Source: Bacteroidales bacterium (GTDB lineage Bacteria > Bacteroidota > Bacteroidia > Bacteroidales > UBA932). From it: DNA of 54,751 nucleotides. Position numbers and translations under genes: made by a program. Below are positions 27,167 through 35,968 of the stretch, one piece after another. A model generated the notes under the pieces. That model searched no databases, was not told the DNA's origin, and saw only the letters and a program-made list of their open reading frames with translations. Where the stretch lies: assembly GCA_017615615.1 (NCBI GenBank), contig JAFZZW010000043.1:1-54751 (forward strand). Direction: 5' to 3'. The stretch's first letter is position 1, and the number at the start of each line of letters is the position of its first letter.

Positions 27167-28197
27167 TTATAGTAATAGATAAGGATATCCCCTTCATCGA
27201 AGGCGTATTCGAGAACTACGCGACTGTCCGATACCTGGACAGCAGCGAGATAAACGCCGCCGCGGTGCACGATGCAGACGCCATCGTAATCCGCACCCGT
27301 ACAAAATGCGGCGCCGCCCTGCTGGAAGGCAGTTCCGTCAAGATAATCTCAACCGCCACCATAGGATACGACCACATCGACCTGGAGTATTGCAGGAATA
27401 AAGGCATACACGTACAGAACGCCTCGGGATGCAACGCCGGAGCCGTAATGAACTACGTGGTATCGGCGATTTACGGCACCGCCTCCCGCAAGCGCATCAA
27501 CCTTTCCGGTTGCAAGGTGGGAATAATCGGCGTCGGCAACGTCGGGTCCCGCGTAGCACGCGCCCTTGGGCTGCTCGGATTCAACGTCCTTCTCAACGAC
27601 CCGCCCCGGGCGGCGGTGGAAAGTCCTGCCCTGTTCTGCGACCTCGACTTCCTCCTGCGCAACTCGGACATCGTGTCCATGCACGTTCCCCTCACGCCGG
27701 AAACCATGGGCATGGCCGACGCCGCATTCTTTTCCAAGATGAAACTCGGAGCCATCTTCGTCAACGCCTCCCGCGGCGAGGTGGTGGACGAAAGCGCCCT
27801 GCTCGGCGCAGTGGAGAAGCTGGGATCGGTGGTGCTTGACACATGGTGCAACGAGCCCGACATCAACCGCGACCTCCTCAAGGCTGTCGACATCGCCACG
27901 CCCCATATTGCCGGCTATTCCTACCAGGGCAAGCTGGTGGGCACTTCGATGGCAGTCCGCGCCGTAGCCCGCTATCTGGACATCAAGGAACTGTTCGACT
28001 TCTTCCCCGACCCCAAGGGAGAACCCCGCGACGCCGTCAAACTGGACCTCCGGGACAAGTCACAGGGCCAGATCACCTCAATACTCCAGTATAATTACCC
28101 CATATTCACGGACGACTTCATGCTCCGCATAGCCCCCGAGAACTTCGAGAGCCTGCGTGCAAACTACCGATACAGAAGAGAATTTTTCATAGACTGA
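27163..28197 (+). CDS. pdxB: 4-phosphoerythronate dehydrogenase
   Basis: PdxB oxidises 4-phospho-D-erythronate in the pyridoxal 5'-phosphate pathway. The 344-residue protein has the D-hydroxyacid dehydrogenase fold with the NAD-binding motif GIIGVGNVGSRVA near 121-133, the NASRGEVVD loop near 203-211, catalytic Arg/Glu/His positions around 205-250 (PHIAG) and the extra C-terminal dimerisation domain that sets PdxB apart from SerA-like enzymes. It overlaps dciA by 4 bases (ATGA). The next gene starts 7 bases on. Confidence 0.9.
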   Translation: MIIVIDKDIPFIEGVFENYATVRYLDSSEINAAAVHDADAIVIRTRTKCGAALLEGSSVKIISTATIGYDHIDLEYCRNKGIHVQNASGCNAGAVMNYVVSAIYGTASRKRINLSGCKVGIIGVGNVGSRVARALGLLGFNVLLNDPPRAAVESPALFCDLDFLLRNSDIVSMHVPLTPETMGMADAAFFSKMKLGAIFVNASRGEVVDESALLGAVEKLGSVVLDTWCNEPDINRDLLKAVDIATPHIAGYSYQGKLVGTSMAVRAVARYLDIKELFDFFPDPKGEPRDAVKLDLRDKSQGQITSILQYNYPIFTDDFMLRIAPENFESLRANYRYRREFFID

Positions 28198-28204
28198 CAC
28201 ATAT

Positions 28205-29698
28205 ATGGACAACGCTAAGATCAACGCCGAACTCGAGTGCATCCGCAAAGGATTCCCATGGCTCGACATCGTCGCCCCGGCCACCCCGGAGCGCGGAATT
28301 GAAGTACTCTCACCGGAAGAAGCCGCCCGTGCAGAGGCCTACGCCGACAGCGCAGACGTCGCCGGCCGTTGCAAATTCGTCCCGGCATCCGGTGCGGCAT
28401 CCCGCATGTTCAAGGACATCTTCGCAGGTGCGGAAGAAGAAAACGACGCCGTCCGCAAGCTTGCAGCCGAGCTCGAGAACTTCGCTTTTTACGACCCTGC
28501 CGTCTTTGGCAAAGCCCCCTATGATCCTCAGGCTACCGCACGCAAGCTCCTTCTCGACGAGGGCCTGGGCTACGGCAAGAAGCCCAAGGGCGTGCTCAGG
28601 TTCCACCGCTATCCCGAGGAGGTACGCACCGCCATCGCAGAGCATTTTGTGGAAGGGCAGGCCTACATGAAAAACGCCGACGGCAGCGTAAAGCTGATCG
28701 TCACCATCTCCCCTGAGCACCGCGAGCTGTTCGAGGCAGCAGTAGCGGAAATCAAGCAGAAATACGAAGAGCGCTACGGCGTCCGTTATGAGGTGGAATT
28801 CACCTATCAGGACAAAGCAACTGACACCGTGGCCGCCACACCCGAAGGGAAGGTCTTCCTCAAGGACGACGGCACTCCCCTCTTCCGTCCCGCCGGCCAT
28901 GGCGCCCTGATCCACAACCTGGACAAGGTGGAAGAAGAACTCGTATCCATCAAGAATATCGACAACGTCTGCGTGGAGCGCATGCAGCCCGCCACTTATA
29001 AATGGAAAAAGGTGCTGATGGGCCGCGCCCTCGAGCTCCGCGACCGCATCTTCGACTATCTCCTCACATTCGACCAGCTTACCGAACTCCGCAAGAACCT
29101 CTCCGACTTCCTGTTCATCCCCGGCAACAACGTCTATCAGGACGACCCGTTCGCCACACCAGAATGCCAGGAACTCTGCAACGAGGTGGAAGTGTTCCTT
29201 CGTGACGAACTCTGCATCGAAATGCCCCCGGCAAGAGACTGCCGCGACCGCGCCGAGGCCCTGATCGCCAAGCTCAACCGCCCCATCCGCGTTTGCGGAA
29301 TGGTCAAGAACGAAGGCGAACCCGGCGGAGGTCCCTTCATCATCAAGGCCAAAGACGGCAGCACATCCCTGCAGATCCTGGAGAGCGTCCAGATCAACCC
29401 TGACGACCCTTCGGCGGTAGCGGCCCTCAAAGGCGCTACCCACTTCAACCCCGTCGACCTCGTATGCTGCCTGCGGAACTACAGAGGCGAAAAGTTCAAC
29501 CTGCTTGAGCACGTAGATGAAGAAACCGGCTTCATCAGCAGCAAATCCTACGAAGGCCGCCCCCTGAAGGCCCTCGAACTCCCCGGCCTCTGGAACGGCT
29601 CCATGTCCGACTGGAACACCCTCTTCGTCGAAGTCCCGGCAGAAACCTTCAATCCGGTCAAGACGGTCCTCGACCTTCTACGCCCGGCACATAGATAG
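28205..29698 (+). CDS. DUF4301-family protein
   Basis: The 497-residue cytoplasmic protein belongs to a family found almost only in Bacteroidota. Near residues 58-72 it has KFVPASGAASRMFKD, which looks like the phosphate-binding loop of nucleotidyltransferases, and KNEGEPGGGPFIIKAKDG near 370 recalls UDP-sugar pyrophosphorylases. A sugar-1-phosphate uridylyltransferase-like activity is therefore an inference from motif similarity only. It ends the recF-dciA-pdxB operon and its stop codon lies inside a strong hairpin. Confidence 0.82.
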   Translation: MDNAKINAELECIRKGFPWLDIVAPATPERGIEVLSPEEAARAEAYADSADVAGRCKFVPASGAASRMFKDIFAGAEEENDAVRKLAAELENFAFYDPAVFGKAPYDPQATARKLLLDEGLGYGKKPKGVLRFHRYPEEVRTAIAEHFVEGQAYMKNADGSVKLIVTISPEHRELFEAAVAEIKQKYEERYGVRYEVEFTYQDKATDTVAATPEGKVFLKDDGTPLFRPAGHGALIHNLDKVEEELVSIKNIDNVCVERMQPATYKWKKVLMGRALELRDRIFDYLLTFDQLTELRKNLSDFLFIPGNNVYQDDPFATPECQELCNEVEVFLRDELCIEMPPARDCRDRAEALIAKLNRPIRVCGMVKNEGEPGGGPFIIKAKDGSTSLQILESVQINPDDPSAVAALKGATHFNPVDLVCCLRNYRGEKFNLLEHVDEETGFISSKSYEGRPLKALELPGLWNGSMSDWNTLFVEVPAETFNPVKTVLDLLRPAHR

Positions 29699-29718
29699 TT
29701 CTGCCCGAACTATCTATG
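29690..29718 (+). terminator. Perfect hairpin overlapping the DUF4301 stop codon
   Basis: CATAGATAGTT (29690-29700) and AACTATCTATG (29708-29718) form an 11-bp perfect stem with a 7-base loop. The TAG stop (29696-29698) is inside the left arm. No U-tract follows, so it may work as a processing or stabilising element, or with Rho, rather than as a classic intrinsic terminator. Confidence 0.5.
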
Positions 29719-29719
29719 C

Positions 29720-29778
29720 GCTGCCTGACGGCAGCTATTATCCCCCTGCACCCCCAGGGGACGGGGGGCGTACCCCCC
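29720..29778. repeat. Cluster of GC-rich hairpins between convergent genes
   Basis: Directly after the hairpin at the DUF4301 stop are GCTGCC-tga-cGGCAGC (29720-29735), a C-run/G-run pair (about 29742-29768) and GGGGGG-cgta-CCCCCC (29763-29778). The segment lies in the 113-base gap between DUF4301 and the convergent psd gene and encodes nothing obvious. Confidence 0.5.
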
Positions 29779-29811
29779 GAAACGCTTCGCTCTCCCTGCG
29801 GAAACGGAGCG

Positions 29812-30465
29812 TCAAATCCGGGCGATGAGGCTTTCGCAGGCGCGGAGGGAATCGCCGACGGAAACAAGGATTTCGGCTTCCAGGGGTAGATAAATGTCCA
29901 CCCGGGAGCCGAATTTGATTATGCCGCACTGCTCCCCCGCACGGACCTGAAGTCCCTCGGAAGCATAGCAGACGATCCGGCGGGCAAAGCCGCCTGCAAG
30001 CTGTTTGAAAAACACCTCGCGCCCCTCCGGAGTACGGATGCAGGTGCAAAAATGCTCATTCTCCTCGGAAGCCTTGGGCTTGAACGCCAGGAAATGCCTG
30101 CCCGGATGGTACATCGCGTAACACACCGCTCCGCTCACGGGCCAGAAATTGGCATGCACGTCCCAGAAATCCATATAGACGGACACCATGATACACTCCC
30201 GGCACAGGAACTCCCTTTCTACTACCTTCTTGACAGCAACCACCTTGCCGTCGGCGGCAGAAGAAACAAGGGTTGACGAACCGCTTGCCCTGCGTGAAGG
30301 GACTGCATGAAAAAGCGTCTGCCAGACGGCAAAGGCGAACGACGCGGCAACTATGAAGGTGCACAGCCACCATTGACGCACAAACAGCAGCGCCGCTGCC
30401 ACCGCGACGGCTGCAATGAGCCATACCAGGGCAACGGCACCGTAAGAACTGCGGTCCAGTTTCAT
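29812..30465 (-). CDS. psd: Phosphatidylserine decarboxylase proenzyme
   Basis: The 217-residue protein converts phosphatidylserine to phosphatidylethanolamine at the inner membrane. It has two N-terminal membrane helices ([22 protein letters not shown] and LCTFIVAASFAFAVW) and the short-type Psd core: DVHANFWPVSG near 115 and IKFGSRVDIYLP near 184, where cleavage before Ser would give the pyruvoyl group. The length suits the short family. The start at 30465 gives a 4-base ATGA overlap with cdsA; longer forms run antisense-like into cdsA without hydrophobic or conserved content. Confidence 0.9.
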   Translation of the reverse strand: MKLDRSSYGAVALVWLIAAVAVAAALLFVRQWWLCTFIVAASFAFAVWQTLFHAVPSRRASGSSTLVSSAADGKVVAVKKVVEREFLCRECIMVSVYMDFWDVHANFWPVSGAVCYAMYHPGRHFLAFKPKASEENEHFCTCIRTPEGREVFFKQLAGGFARRIVCYASEGLQVRAGEQCGIIKFGSRVDIYLPLEAEILVSVGDSLRACESLIARI

Positions 30466-31292
30466 AAGAGCCCGAACAGCATCAGGTAAGCGAATGCTGC
30501 CGGGATAGCGAACAGAGAACTGTCGAAGCGGTCGAGCATGCCGCCGTGGCCGGGGATGCATTTGCCGGAATCCTTGACGCCGTAGCGGCGCTTCCATACG
30601 GACTCGAAGAGGTCTCCAAGGACACCGCAGACGGAAATAAGCACGCCGAGCACGATGCAGTGGACCAGAGGATACTCCATCCATCCGATGAAATGCAGAC
30701 CGGCTGCCGCACCGGCCGCAAGGACAACGCCTCCCCAGAAGCCCCACCATGACTTTTTGGGAGAGATGGCGGGAGCAAGTTTGCGGGAATCGGGCTTCTG
30801 GCCAAGCAGGGTGCCTATGCAGTAGGCGCCTACGTCAGAGGCCCAGATGACGATGAATATCACCAGCATCACGTAACCGACGAACTCGTTGCCGGAAACG
30901 ACCATGAAAGGTGCAAGGGAAAACGGGAGAGCAGTGTAAAGGATGCCGAAGTAGCAAAGGGCGGTATCCTCCACGTTGTCGTGGCTGGGTGCCAGTACGA
31001 TGGACGCTGACAGGAGGATAACCGGCACCGCGGCGGCGGAGAGCCAGCGGACGTCGATGCCGTAAAAAGCTATGGCGCAGCAAAGCACATATACGGTGGC
31101 CGCCGACAGGAGCGCAAGCTTCTGCTGGAGGAGCCAGCGCTCGCCGAGGGAAATCGTAAGGAACTCCCTCAGGCACATGTACATCACGATGAAAAAGAGA
31201 GCGGCGAATGCAAGGGGGTAAAACAGCATTCCTCCCACCATGAGTGCGAGGAACACAACGCTGCTGAGCGTCCTGACAAGAAAATTACTCAT
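30462..31292 (-). CDS. cdsA: Phosphatidate cytidylyltransferase
   Basis: CdsA makes CDP-diacylglycerol, the precursor of all phospholipids here, including substrate for Psd downstream. The 276-residue protein has about seven membrane helices, a KLAPAISPKKSWWGF stretch near 177-191, and the family signature ending in VKDSGKCIPGHGGMLDRFDS near 240-259. It overlaps ftsH by 8 bases and psd by 4, so the three genes are a tightly coupled membrane-biogenesis operon. Confidence 0.94.
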   Translation of the reverse strand: MSNFLVRTLSSVVFLALMVGGMLFYPLAFAALFFIVMYMCLREFLTISLGERWLLQQKLALLSAATVYVLCCAIAFYGIDVRWLSAAAVPVILLSASIVLAPSHDNVEDTALCYFGILYTALPFSLAPFMVVSGNEFVGYVMLVIFIVIWASDVGAYCIGTLLGQKPDSRKLAPAISPKKSWWGFWGGVVLAAGAAAGLHFIGWMEYPLVHCIVLGVLISVCGVLGDLFESVWKRRYGVKDSGKCIPGHGGMLDRFDSSLFAIPAAFAYLMLFGLL

Positions 31293-33243
31293 CGCCCTTA
31301 AGTCTTTCTTCGCCGTGCTTGCCGGCCTTGGGGCCGAAGATGGCCTCGATATCTTCAGACATAATCACTTCCTTGTCTATCAGCAACTGCGCAAGCTGCT
31401 CGAGCCCCGCCCAATTGTCCGTAAGTATCTTGCGGGTGCGCTCGGTTACGGAATCGATGATGGCGCGGGCCTCGGCGTCGATCAGTTCGGCGGTCTTCTC
31501 GCTGTACGGCTTTGTGAGCTCATATCCGGCTGCGCCGGTGGAATCGTAATATGAAAGGTTGCCGAGCTTGGACGACATTCCGTAATAAGCAACCATCGCG
31601 TATGCCATCTTGGTCATGCGCTCAAAGTCGTTGAGCGCACCGGTGCAGGGAACGCCGTTATTGACGATCTCCTCGGCGACGCGTCCGCCTACGAGGGCGC
31701 ACATATCATCGAGCATGTCGGACTTGGACATCATTACCTTTTCGTCCGGGAGGCTCCAGGTAAGGCCAAGGGCCTGGCCGCGAGGGATGATGGACACCTT
31801 GAGGACGGGATCGCACCCGGGCAGGAGCCAGCCGGCGACGGCGTGACCGGCCTCGTGGTATGCGGTGAGGCGCTTTTCCTCCGGGGACATGATGGTCTTC
31901 TTGCGTTCGATACCGCCGACCACGCGGTCCACGGCATCCATGAAGTCCTGATTGTCTATGGTCTCCTTGTTCTTGCGTGCGGCGGTGAGGGCAGCCTCAT
32001 TGCAGACATTGGCTATATCGGCGCCGGAGAAACCGGGAGTATGCTTGGCAATGCCTTCCAGGTCGAATTTGTCGTCGAGCTTGAGGCCCTTGAGGTGTAC
32101 CTGGAAGATCTCCTTGCGTTCGTTGAGGTCGGGGAGGGTTACGTTGATCTGACGGTCGAAACGGCCTGCGCGCATGAGTGCCTTGTCCAGGATGTCGGCG
32201 CGGTTGGTGGCGGCGATGACTATCACGCCGCTGTTCGTGGCGAAGCCGTCCATCTCGGTGAGGAGCTGGTTGAGAGTATTCTCCCTCTCGTCGTTGCTGG
32301 AGAAACCTACGTTCTTTCCGCGGGCGCGGCCTACTGCGTCTATTTCGTCGATAAACACTATGCAGGGTGCCTTTTCCTTGGCCTGGGCGAAGAGGTCGCG
32401 GACGCGGGAAGCGCCCACGCCGACGAACATTTCCACGAAGTCGGAACCGCTGATGCTGAAGAAGGGAACGTTGGCCTCTCCTGCGACGGCCTTGGCGAGC
32501 AGGGTCTTGCCGGTTCCCGGGGGCCCCACGAGAAGGGCGCCCTTGGGAATCTTGCCGCCCAGGGTGGTGTATTTCTTGGGATTCCTGAGGAAATCGACTA
32601 TTTCCATGACCTCCTCCTTGGCGCCGTACAGACCGGCCACATCCTTGAAGGTGACGTTGACTTTGTCCTTGTCCGTAAGCTTGCCCGTAGCCTTGCCGAC
32701 ATTGAAAGGATTCATGCCGCCGGCTCCGCCGGGACCGCCTCCCATGTTGCGGGTCATGCCGCGCATCAGGAATATCCAGAAAACCACCAGAAGGGCCATC
32801 GGGAACAGCCACTCAAGGATGCCGGACCATATCTTGGCGTCGTTTTCAATGACGAGTTTGGCCTGGCTGGAGGTGGCAAGGGTGGCATTCAGCTCGGAAA
32901 AAACGACTTCCGGGTCGAACTTCTGGGATGTCAGGAAATAGAAATGCGGGGAGCTCTTGGGAGGGTTGCCGCCGGGATACAGGGATGTATACTTCTGAAG
33001 GGACTCGGGACGTATGGTCACGCTGCCCTTGTAGTCGTTGCGGACGTATTTGACCTCCTTGACGTCGCCGGCCTTTATCATCTCCTCCACCTGGGCCCAT
33101 TCCACCTTCTGGGGCTGAGGGCCGGAGTTGCCCAGAAGCATCCAGCCGATGAAGCCGATGAGGAGGATATAGAATATCCAGCCAAGGTTGATACGGACCA
33201 CGCGGACGCGCGGATTCTTTTTATCGTTTTGTTTTTGAGACAT
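31285..33243 (-). CDS. ftsH: ATP-dependent zinc metalloprotease FtsH
   Basis: The 652-residue membrane protease has helices near 20-37 and 142-160 around a periplasmic domain, then the AAA module with Walker A GPPGTGKT at 240-247, Walker B FIDEID around 297-302, the second region of homology near 345-363, and the zinc site HEAGH at 463-467. It degrades membrane and regulatory proteins. I chose the ATG at 33243 ([10 protein letters not shown]); an extension to 33294 would cross the promoter region shared with birA. The Gly-rich linker [14 protein letters not shown] after helix 2 is typical. Confidence 0.97.
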   Translation of the reverse strand: MSQKQNDKKNPRVRVVRINLGWIFYILLIGFIGWMLLGNSGPQPQKVEWAQVEEMIKAGDVKEVKYVRNDYKGSVTIRPESLQKYTSLYPGGNPPKSSPHFYFLTSQKFDPEVVFSELNATLATSSQAKLVIENDAKIWSGILEWLFPMALLVVFWIFLMRGMTRNMGGGPGGAGGMNPFNVGKATGKLTDKDKVNVTFKDVAGLYGAKEEVMEIVDFLRNPKKYTTLGGKIPKGALLVGPPGTGKTLLAKAVAGEANVPFFSISGSDFVEMFVGVGASRVRDLFAQAKEKAPCIVFIDEIDAVGRARGKNVGFSSNDERENTLNQLLTEMDGFATNSGVIVIAATNRADILDKALMRAGRFDRQINVTLPDLNERKEIFQVHLKGLKLDDKFDLEGIAKHTPGFSGADIANVCNEAALTAARKNKETIDNQDFMDAVDRVVGGIERKKTIMSPEEKRLTAYHEAGHAVAGWLLPGCDPVLKVSIIPRGQALGLTWSLPDEKVMMSKSDMLDDMCALVGGRVAEEIVNNGVPCTGALNDFERMTKMAYAMVAYYGMSSKLGNLSYYDSTGAAGYELTKPYSEKTAELIDAEARAIIDSVTERTRKILTDNWAGLEQLAQLLIDKEVIMSEDIEAIFGPKAGKHGEERLKGDE

Positions 33244-33259
33244 CTTTTCGATAATTTTG
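33228..33259 (+). promoter_or_regulatory. Promoter for birA
   Basis: TTTG (33228-33231), a 20-base spacer and TAATTTTG (33252-33259) give a full Bacteroidota promoter. The ATG of birA is 20 bases further on. The promoter starts inside the ftsH coding region on the other strand. Confidence 0.65.
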
Positions 33260-33263
33260 CAGA

Positions 33264-33271
33264 CAAATATA
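33264..33271 (-). promoter_or_regulatory. -7 box for the ftsH operon
   Basis: TATATTTG on the minus strand lies 20 bases before the ftsH ATG. The -33 element is not clear. It faces, and nearly touches, the birA -7 box. Confidence 0.5.
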
Positions 33272-33279
33272 CAACAAAA

Positions 33280-33897
33280 ATGAATCCAAGCCACCCGCGC
33301 CCTGACATATTGTGGTTAGAAAGGACCGAATCCACGAATAAAGCCCTCCGGAGCGCATCGGGGGCCCTGGACAATTTGTCAGTGATAGCCGCCAGGGAGC
33401 AGACGGCCGGCCGCGGGCAGGGCACCCACACCTGGCATTCCACCCCGGGAATGAACCTCACGTTCAGCCTGTATTACAAGCCGGTCTCCCTGGATGTACA
33501 GGACATCCTTTCAATCACGCACGCGGTAACGCTTGGTCTTAGGGATTACCTGGCAGACAACGGAGTCCAGGCAAGGATAAAATGGCCCAACGACATTTGG
33601 GTGGATGACAGGAAAATCTGCGGAATCCTCATCGAAAACACCCTCGACGGACATAGGGTGCATGACAGCATTATCGGAATAGGATTCAACCTGAACGAGA
33701 CAGACTGGCCGGCCGACCTGCCCAATCCGGTGAGTCTCAAAGAACTTACAGGTCGCAGCTACTCCCCCTCCGACGAGCTGAGGCTGCTGGCAGAAAAAAT
33801 CTGCCGCCGCCTTTCCCTCCCGGAGACCAGCGACGGCAGACGAGTGCTGCAAGAAGAATTTGGAAAGTATGTATTCAGACTCCGCGAAGAGCGCTGA
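33280..33897 (+). CDS. birA: Biotin--[acetyl-CoA-carboxylase] ligase
   Basis: This 205-residue enzyme attaches biotin to the biotin carboxyl carrier protein. The catalytic core has ESTN near 17-20, the biotin/AMP loop AGRGQGTHTW at 43-52 (family GRGRRGR-W), KWPNDIW near 99-105, and the KICGILIEN strand near 110-118. There is no N-terminal DNA-binding domain, so it is not a BirA repressor, and the C-terminal domain is short or missing. The 3' end overlaps the convergent rpe gene by 23 bases. Confidence 0.91.
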   Translation: MNPSHPRPDILWLERTESTNKALRSASGALDNLSVIAAREQTAGRGQGTHTWHSTPGMNLTFSLYYKPVSLDVQDILSITHAVTLGLRDYLADNGVQARIKWPNDIWVDDRKICGILIENTLDGHRVHDSIIGIGFNLNETDWPADLPNPVSLKELTGRSYSPSDELRLLAEKICRRLSLPETSDGRRVLQEEFGKYVFRLREER

Positions 33898-34519
33898 TCG
33901 TAGCGGCCGGATCGGGTGAAGAGAATACCGAACTGCCGGCAACCAGCACGTCTGCGCCGGAATCCTTGAGAGCGGAGGCATTGGACATGCTTATACCCCC
34001 GTCAACTTCTATGGGAACCACGGCTCCGAGCCGCTCCATCTCCGCCTTGAGAATTGCGATGCGGTCCAGGCTCTCATATATGAATTTCTGCCCGCCGAAA
34101 CCGGCGAACACGCTCATGATCAAAAAGAAATCGGCCCTGCCGATATACGGGAAGAGTTTCTGGACAGGAATGTCCGGATTGACGGCCACGCCTGCCTTCA
34201 TTCCCAGGGCATGGATGGCGTCGATGTTGGGTCCGGTACGGCGCCCAGCCTCTTCCTGGTGAAAGCTCACATAGGAGACGCCGTCTGCGGCCAGCCGCTC
34301 GAACCAGCGCTCGGGATGGACCACCATGAGGTGGGCGTCCATCGGTATGGCCGCCTTGCCCTTGAGGGCGTCGATGACGCTGAATCCGAACGAGATATTG
34401 GGCACAAAAGTACCGTCCATCACATCCAGGTGGATCCAGTCGGCGTGGGCGTTGAGCATCCTCAGATCAGCATCCAGATGCAGGAAATCGGCGGCCAGCA
34501 ATGACGGTGCTACCAGCAT
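33875..34519 (-). CDS. rpe: Ribulose-phosphate 3-epimerase
   Basis: The 214-residue TIM-barrel enzyme interconverts ribulose-5-phosphate and xylulose-5-phosphate in the pentose phosphate pathway. Motifs are clear: APSLLAADF near 3-11, HLDVMDGTFVPNISFG near 30-45, DAHLMV near 60-65, the MSVFAGFGGQKF loop near 134-145 and EVDGGI near 171-176. It lies 3 bases after pepD ends, so they are co-transcribed. Confidence 0.95.
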   Translation of the reverse strand: MLVAPSLLAADFLHLDADLRMLNAHADWIHLDVMDGTFVPNISFGFSVIDALKGKAAIPMDAHLMVVHPERWFERLAADGVSYVSFHQEEAGRRTGPNIDAIHALGMKAGVAVNPDIPVQKLFPYIGRADFFLIMSVFAGFGGQKFIYESLDRIAILKAEMERLGAVVPIEVDGGISMSNASALKDSGADVLVAGSSVFSSPDPAATISALRGV

Positions 34520-34522
34520 AGG

Positions 34523-35950
34523 CTATTTCATGTTTCGGACGACATCGTCCAGAAGATCGACGAATTTGTCCAGCGTGGCGAGTTCCAGCTTTTCGCCGGG
34601 GGCATGGACACCTCGGAGGGTGGGACCGAAGGAAATCATGTCGAGCCCGGGGAATTTCTGCAGGAAAAGACCGCATTCCAGGCCGGCATGAATCGCCTTG
34701 ACCTCCGGTTCCTGGGAGAACAGACGGCGATAGGCCTCCACGCAACGGGCGAGGATGGGAGAATTGACGTCGGGGTTCCAGCCCGGATACTCATACATGT
34801 GCCGGACCCTGGCGCCGTAACCCTCGAAGCAGGCACGGACCTTGGCCGCTATGGCGCGGCGCTCGCTGGTGGCGGAGCTCCTCTGGCTCGTAACCACTTC
34901 GACTTTACCTTCTCTTACATGCGTACGCACGCTGGCCATGTTGGTGGACGTCTGGACAAGGCCGGGGATATCCTGGCTCATGGCCTGGACTCCGTGGGGC
35001 GAGGTGAAGAGAGCCTTGACAACACGCTCGGTCGCGGGACGGGACATGGACTGAAGCTTCTTCTGGGCAGGCTCGGAACTGAACTGCAGGGCGGGATCCG
35101 TAGCGTGGAACTCCTCGCGGATGTCTGCACCATAGGCGGCGAAAGCCTTCGCGATTGCGTCGGGATCGGGTACCGCGACTACTGCGCTGCACTCGCGGGC
35201 TATGGCGTTGGGCTTGCCGCCGCCGTCGATGCTGACGAGGCGGAAAGTGGGCCCGAGCTGCGAGTAAAGGAAACGGGCCATAAGCTGGACGGCGTTGGCC
35301 CTGCCCTTGTTGATGTCGTCGCCGCTGTGACCGCCGATGCCGCCGCCGATGCTCAGCAGGACATGCTTGGCACCGCGGACTCCGCTGTCGCGGCGGACGG
35401 TGAACTTGATATTGGTATTGAGCCCACCGGCGCAACCGATGAACAGCTGGCCTTCATCTTCCGAATCCAGGTTGATAAGGGTCTTGCCGGTGAAGAATCC
35501 GGGCTCCAGGGCCTCGGCTCCGTCCATTCCGGTTTCCTCGGAAATGGTGAAAAGGCACTCCACCTTGCCGGTGGGGGCGCCGTCCTCAAGAAGTGCGAGG
35601 CAGGCGGCGATGCCTATGCCGTCGTCGGCACCCAGAGTGGTTTCCTTTGCAATCATCCAGCCGTCTTCGATCTCATACCTGATGGGATCCTTGCGGAAGT
35701 TGTGGCTTGAGCCGGCGACCTTTTCGCAGACCATATCCTGGTGTGCCTGAAGAACGACAGCGGGAACTTTCTCCCTGCCGGGAGCGGCCTCGCGGGTAAT
35801 CAGGACATTGCCGGTGGCGTCCCTCTTGCCCTCCAGGCCATGGGATGCGGCCCAATCCAGCAGCCACGCGGTCATGGGGCCCTCGTGACCGGACTCCCTG
35901 GGGATGGTTGTTATCTCCTTGAAGATATCAAGAACTCTTTGTGCTTTCAT
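34523..35950 (-). CDS. pepD: Aminoacyl-histidine dipeptidase (M20 family)
   Basis: The 475-residue cytoplasmic zinc peptidase cleaves dipeptides such as Xaa-His. Metal-binding signatures are in order: LQAHQDMVCEK near 66-76, TLGADDGIGIA near 112-122, ISEETGMDGAE near 143-153, LINLDSEDEG near 167-176, and a C-terminal AGLECGLF near 427-434. The lid/dimerisation domain lies between. It is complete. It starts 18 bases after dnaA ends. Confidence 0.94.
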   Translation of the reverse strand: MKAQRVLDIFKEITTIPRESGHEGPMTAWLLDWAASHGLEGKRDATGNVLITREAAPGREKVPAVVLQAHQDMVCEKVAGSSHNFRKDPIRYEIEDGWMIAKETTLGADDGIGIAACLALLEDGAPTGKVECLFTISEETGMDGAEALEPGFFTGKTLINLDSEDEGQLFIGCAGGLNTNIKFTVRRDSGVRGAKHVLLSIGGGIGGHSGDDINKGRANAVQLMARFLYSQLGPTFRLVSIDGGGKPNAIARECSAVVAVPDPDAIAKAFAAYGADIREEFHATDPALQFSSEPAQKKLQSMSRPATERVVKALFTSPHGVQAMSQDIPGLVQTSTNMASVRTHVREGKVEVVTSQRSSATSERRAIAAKVRACFEGYGARVRHMYEYPGWNPDVNSPILARCVEAYRRLFSQEPEVKAIHAGLECGLFLQKFPGLDMISFGPTLRGVHAPGEKLELATLDKFVDLLDDVVRNMK

Positions 35951-35968
35951 ATTGCGGTGGTTAAGAAG

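Noticed and set aside
28310..29512. 400-codon minus-strand frame
   Set aside because: It is antisense to the DUF4301 gene, with low-complexity Val/Gly/Glu-rich content typical of shadow frames.
31843..33279. N-terminal extension of birA covering the ftsH region
   Set aside because: The frame is antisense to ftsH. The biotin ligase domain begins at the ATG at 33280, behind a good promoter.
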